From the NCBI RefSeq assembly GCF_036030735.1, contig NZ_CP107928.1, positions 930,001-994,000 on the forward strand: 64,000 bases of DNA, given 5' to 3'. Positions 61,818-64,000 of this stretch are shown piece after piece. The first letter of the stretch is position 1; each line of letters starts with the position of its first letter. The position numbers were made by a program, and so were the translations under genes. Origin of the DNA: Streptomyces sp. NBC_00425. Its GTDB lineage: Bacteria > Actinomycetota > Actinomycetes > Streptomycetales > Streptomycetaceae. The notes under the pieces were generated by a model. It had not been told where the DNA came from and ran no database searches. It saw nothing but the letters and a program-made list of their open reading frames with translations.

Positions 61818-62732
61818 GTGCCCGTAGTACACGTCATGACGGGGCTTCCGGCCTCGGGGAAGACGACCGCCGCGCGCAGGATGCAGGCGGAGTCCGAGGG
61901 CCGGATGCGTCGTGTCAACCTCGACGACCTGCGGGCGATGCTCGACGTCCCGGCACCCGAGCGCGGCCGGTCGCACGCGCACGAGCAGACCGTGCTGGCG
62001 ATCCAGGACGCGGCGGTGCGCGCGGCCGTGGACGGCGGATTCGACGTCGTGGTGGACAACACGCACATGACACCGCACATACCGAAACGGCTGAAGGCCG
62101 CCGTGGCGGGACAGGCCACCTTCGTCGTGCACGACTTCACCGACGTGCCGGTGGAGGAATGCGTCCGGCGCGACGCCGAGCGGGAGCGAGCGGTCGGCGA
62201 GGAGATCATCCGCCTCCTGGCCCACAAGCACGGCGTGGCCAGGCGGGGCGGCTGGCGGCTCACCGCGGAGTGGCTCAACGACGAGCCGTCCGTCGAGCCG
62301 TACATCGCGGACCCGGCCCTCCCCTCGGCCGTCATGTGCGACATCGACGGCACGCTCGCCCTGCGGGGTGCCCGGGGCCCGTTCGACTTCACCCGCTGCG
62401 AGGAGGACCTGCTCAACGTGTCGGTACGCGATGCGCTGCGCTCCTTCCGGGGCGCCGACGGCGATGTCGTCGTCCTGCTCTCGGGCCGCGGTGAGGAGCA
62501 CCGCGAGCGGACGGAGTCGTGGCTGCGCGCGCACGAGGTGCCGTACGACGAGCTGTGGATGCGTGCCGCGGGTGACGGCCGCCGCGACGACGTGGTGAAG
62601 GCGGAGCTGTTCGACCGGCATGTGCGTCACCGCTTCGCGGTGCGGGTCTCCCTCGACGACCGGGACCGTGTCGTCGCGGTGTGGCGCCGGATGGGCCTGC
62701 CGACCTGGCAGGTCAACTACGGCAGCTTCTGA
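61818..62732 (+). CDS. T4 Pnkp-type polynucleotide 5'-kinase / 3'-phosphatase
   Basis: 304 aa, nearly the length of T4 polynucleotide kinase (301 aa). N-terminal kinase: P-loop GLPASGKT (K15-T16) and the NLDDLR motif (D36, R39). C-terminal HAD phosphatase: DIDGTLA with nucleophile D175 and acid D177, then LLSGRGEEHRERTESWL. Together this heals RNA ends by adding 5'-phosphate and removing 3'-phosphate. GTG 61818 has GAGGAG upstream. It is co-transcribed with the RNA ligase, which then seals the healed ends, and is followed by a strong terminator. Confidence 0.92.
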   Translation: MPVVHVMTGLPASGKTTAARRMQAESEGRMRRVNLDDLRAMLDVPAPERGRSHAHEQTVLAIQDAAVRAAVDGGFDVVVDNTHMTPHIPKRLKAAVAGQATFVVHDFTDVPVEECVRRDAERERAVGEEIIRLLAHKHGVARRGGWRLTAEWLNDEPSVEPYIADPALPSAVMCDIDGTLALRGARGPFDFTRCEEDLLNVSVRDALRSFRGADGDVVVLLSGRGEEHRERTESWLRAHEVPYDELWMRAAGDGRRDDVVKAELFDRHVRHRFAVRVSLDDRDRVVAVWRRMGLPTWQVNYGSF

Positions 62733-62781
62733 CCCTCGGCGGGCGCGGGGCGTCCGTTTCGCATGGCGTCCGTCCGTCTCG

Positions 62782-62816
62782 GATCAGCCGCCCCTGCGTG
62801 TGGGGGGCGGCTGATC
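62782..62816 (+). terminator. Strong terminator of the RNA-repair operon
   Basis: Perfect 13-bp arms (GATCAGCCGCCCC at 62782-62794 with GGGGCGGCTGATC at 62804-62816) and a 9-nt loop, 49 nt after the kinase/phosphatase stop codon and before the convergent NPP1 gene. It can work in both directions. Confidence 0.85.
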
Positions 62817-62888
62817 GTCGGGCATCGGGGGCCGGCCGGTGAGCAGGCTCCGCTGTGCGGAGTTCGTGGGGACCGCGCCTCGTGGGCG

Positions 62889-63656
62889 TCAGGCGTACGG
62901 GTCGAAGGGGATCCCGGACGGCTTGGCCTTGTTGAGCGTGTCGTTGAACTTGGAGTCCTGGAGGGGGAGGTTGGCGTTCCCCCAGTCGGATCCGTTCAGC
63001 GCGTTGCGCAGGTTGGGCGCCAGGTTGTCCCAGGTGAGCAGGTTCTCCTGGTGCCAGGCGCCGGTGTCGTTCTCGGCCGTCTCGCCCCACTCGGCGAAGC
63101 GGAAGGCGTGGGTGCTGGCGCCGTCCTTGTGGTAGACGGCCATGACGCGCCGGCCGCTCATCGGGACGTCGGCGATCGGATGGGTGCTGAACCCGCCGTG
63201 CCGGGAGGCGGACAGGTACGAGGGTGTGTCCGCGCCCTGGACGACCCAGACGACCATGCACTCCCAGTCGTGGCGGTGGCCGATGCCGGGCGAGGCCTCG
63301 TCCTTCTCGAAGTAGCTGGCGTAGATGATCCCGCACCAGCCGTTGTTGCACTTGGCCCGCGAGTAGGTGTTGGCATGGTCGAGGTGGCCGCCGCGGCACT
63401 GGCCGGTGACGGAACCGGTCGGCTTCAGACCGCCGTTGAGGTTGCCGGCCGGGTCGATGGCGGCGGCGGGGTAGCACGAGTCCGTGTCGTAGTCGTACAC
63501 GGGCTCGAAGTACGTCTGGAACGTGGTGGCGTTCTCGGGGAGGTTCTGCAGCACGCCTGCGGAGGCGCTGCCCGACAGGGTGACCGTGAGCGCGAGGGCG
63601 CTGCCCGCGACGGTCGTGGTTCTGGCGAGCCGGGAGGTCCTGCTGGTTCGAGGCAT
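62889..63656 (-). CDS. Secreted NPP1/necrosis-inducing (NLP) family protein
   Basis: 255 aa. Sec signal peptide (about 1-34, ending near SASA-GVL), then one NPP1 domain. The heptapeptide GHRHDWE, the metal-binding core of NLPs, is intact (about residue 126), and the four cysteines at CYPAA, QCRGG, KCNNGWCG fit the family pattern. NLPs bind plant sphingolipids and damage dicot membranes; bacterial members also exist without plant toxicity. ATG 63656 is used; ATG 63668 (four codons upstream) is possible. It is convergent with the RNA-repair operon. Confidence 0.88.
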   Translation of the reverse strand: MPRTSRTSRLARTTTVAGSALALTVTLSGSASAGVLQNLPENATTFQTYFEPVYDYDTDSCYPAAAIDPAGNLNGGLKPTGSVTGQCRGGHLDHANTYSRAKCNNGWCGIIYASYFEKDEASPGIGHRHDWECMVVWVVQGADTPSYLSASRHGGFSTHPIADVPMSGRRVMAVYHKDGASTHAFRFAEWGETAENDTGAWHQENLLTWDNLAPNLRNALNGSDWGNANLPLQDSKFNDTLNKAKPSGIPFDPYA

Positions 63657-64000
63657 GGAGGGTCCCATCGGCGGTTCGGTGGTTCGATGGTTGCGGACAT
63701 GACATCCGCGGTGTGCAGGAAGAGAGTGGCAAGCCGAAAGGGCGATGGAAGGGCTTTCCACGAAACTCGTGGAAGCCGTTCGACGAACTGATCGACGCCC
63801 ACCGGACGTTCCGTGGCGGGTTGTTCGTTTTCGGCCGCTCCCGGCCGTCCCCGGTCTCCGTCGGTCTCGGCGACGCCGCCGCGGCAGGCGTCCGTCCGCG
63901 GGAACCTGCGCACATCGCCCCGCGGATCGCCTCAGGGGATATGTCCAGGTGAACGGGCCCACCAGATCCGACGTATACGTCGAGGTGAACGCACGTGCCG
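63657..64000. other. Sequence upstream of the NPP1 gene to the window end
   Basis: About 340 bp running to the window edge. It should contain the NPP1 promoter. Short open frames here are Arg/Pro-rich without ribosome sites, and I see no gene start or repeat that I can support. Confidence 0.5.

Noticed and set aside
63657..64000. Partial gene at the right end of the window
   Set aside because: No start with a ribosome site and no recognisable translation in any frame.

Overview
The window is about 72% GC chromosomal DNA from an actinomycete, almost certainly a Streptomyces. The evidence is the strong third-position G/C bias, the many GTG and some TTG starts behind purine-rich ribosome binding sites, and the families present: SigB/F-type sigma factor, SpoIIE phosphatase, RsbW-like ATPase, DesK/NarL-type two-component pairs, Tat-exported glycosidases, and FCD-GntR regulated sugar clusters. 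I see no tRNA, rRNA, insertion sequence, prophage or CRISPR array.

Layout. 1-11 kb: stress and housekeeping genes. These are a small ABM-type enzyme, a tiny membrane protein, a SpoIIE phosphatase, a VOC protein, a membrane protein, a penicillin-binding-protein lipoprotein that has lost all its catalytic motifs, a SigB/F-family sigma factor, a pyruvate oxidase/dehydrogenase plus FMN glutamate-synthase-like pair, and a cold-shock protein with a long terminator hairpin. 10.7-22.2 kb: IclR regulator, an 18-bp repeat array, an MMPL exporter, two histidine kinase/response regulator pairs, MsrA, a lipoprotein, an RsbW-like ATPase and a two-gene ABC exporter. 22.2-30.9 kb: mostly uncharacterised proteins, including a membrane-anchored Mrr-like nuclease, a VanZ-like protein and a tandem pair of DUF4139 proteins.

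31-57.9 kb is a carbohydrate-utilisation region. It holds a Tat-exported beta-sandwich protein and a GH75 chitosanase behind a near-perfect palindrome. Next comes an L-fucose-type catabolic operon (mutarotase, aldo/keto reductase, SDR, L-fuconate dehydratase, FAH hydrolase; adjacent reading frames mostly overlap by 4 nt), divergent from a ribose-type ABC importer and an FCD-GntR regulator. Then a MarR regulator and alpha/beta hydrolase; an arabinoxylan-debranching set (GH54, feruloyl-esterase-like, GH43); and a second FCD-GntR regulator divergent from a CUT1 ABC importer, a putative intracellular glycosidase, a rhamnose-type mutarotase, a lactonase and a zinc alcohol dehydrogenase. The lactonase in the second cluster would fill the one step missing from the first.

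58-64 kb: a membrane protein, a truncated and degenerate GyrB-like ATPase (TTG start), divergent from a two-gene RNA repair cassette (T4 Rnl1-type RNA ligase plus a T4 Pnkp-type 5'-kinase/3'-phosphatase) that ends in a strong terminator, and finally an NPP1/NLP-family secreted protein. The RNA repair cassette with its divergent GyrB-like partner, and the all-motif-dead penicillin-binding protein, are the most unusual items.
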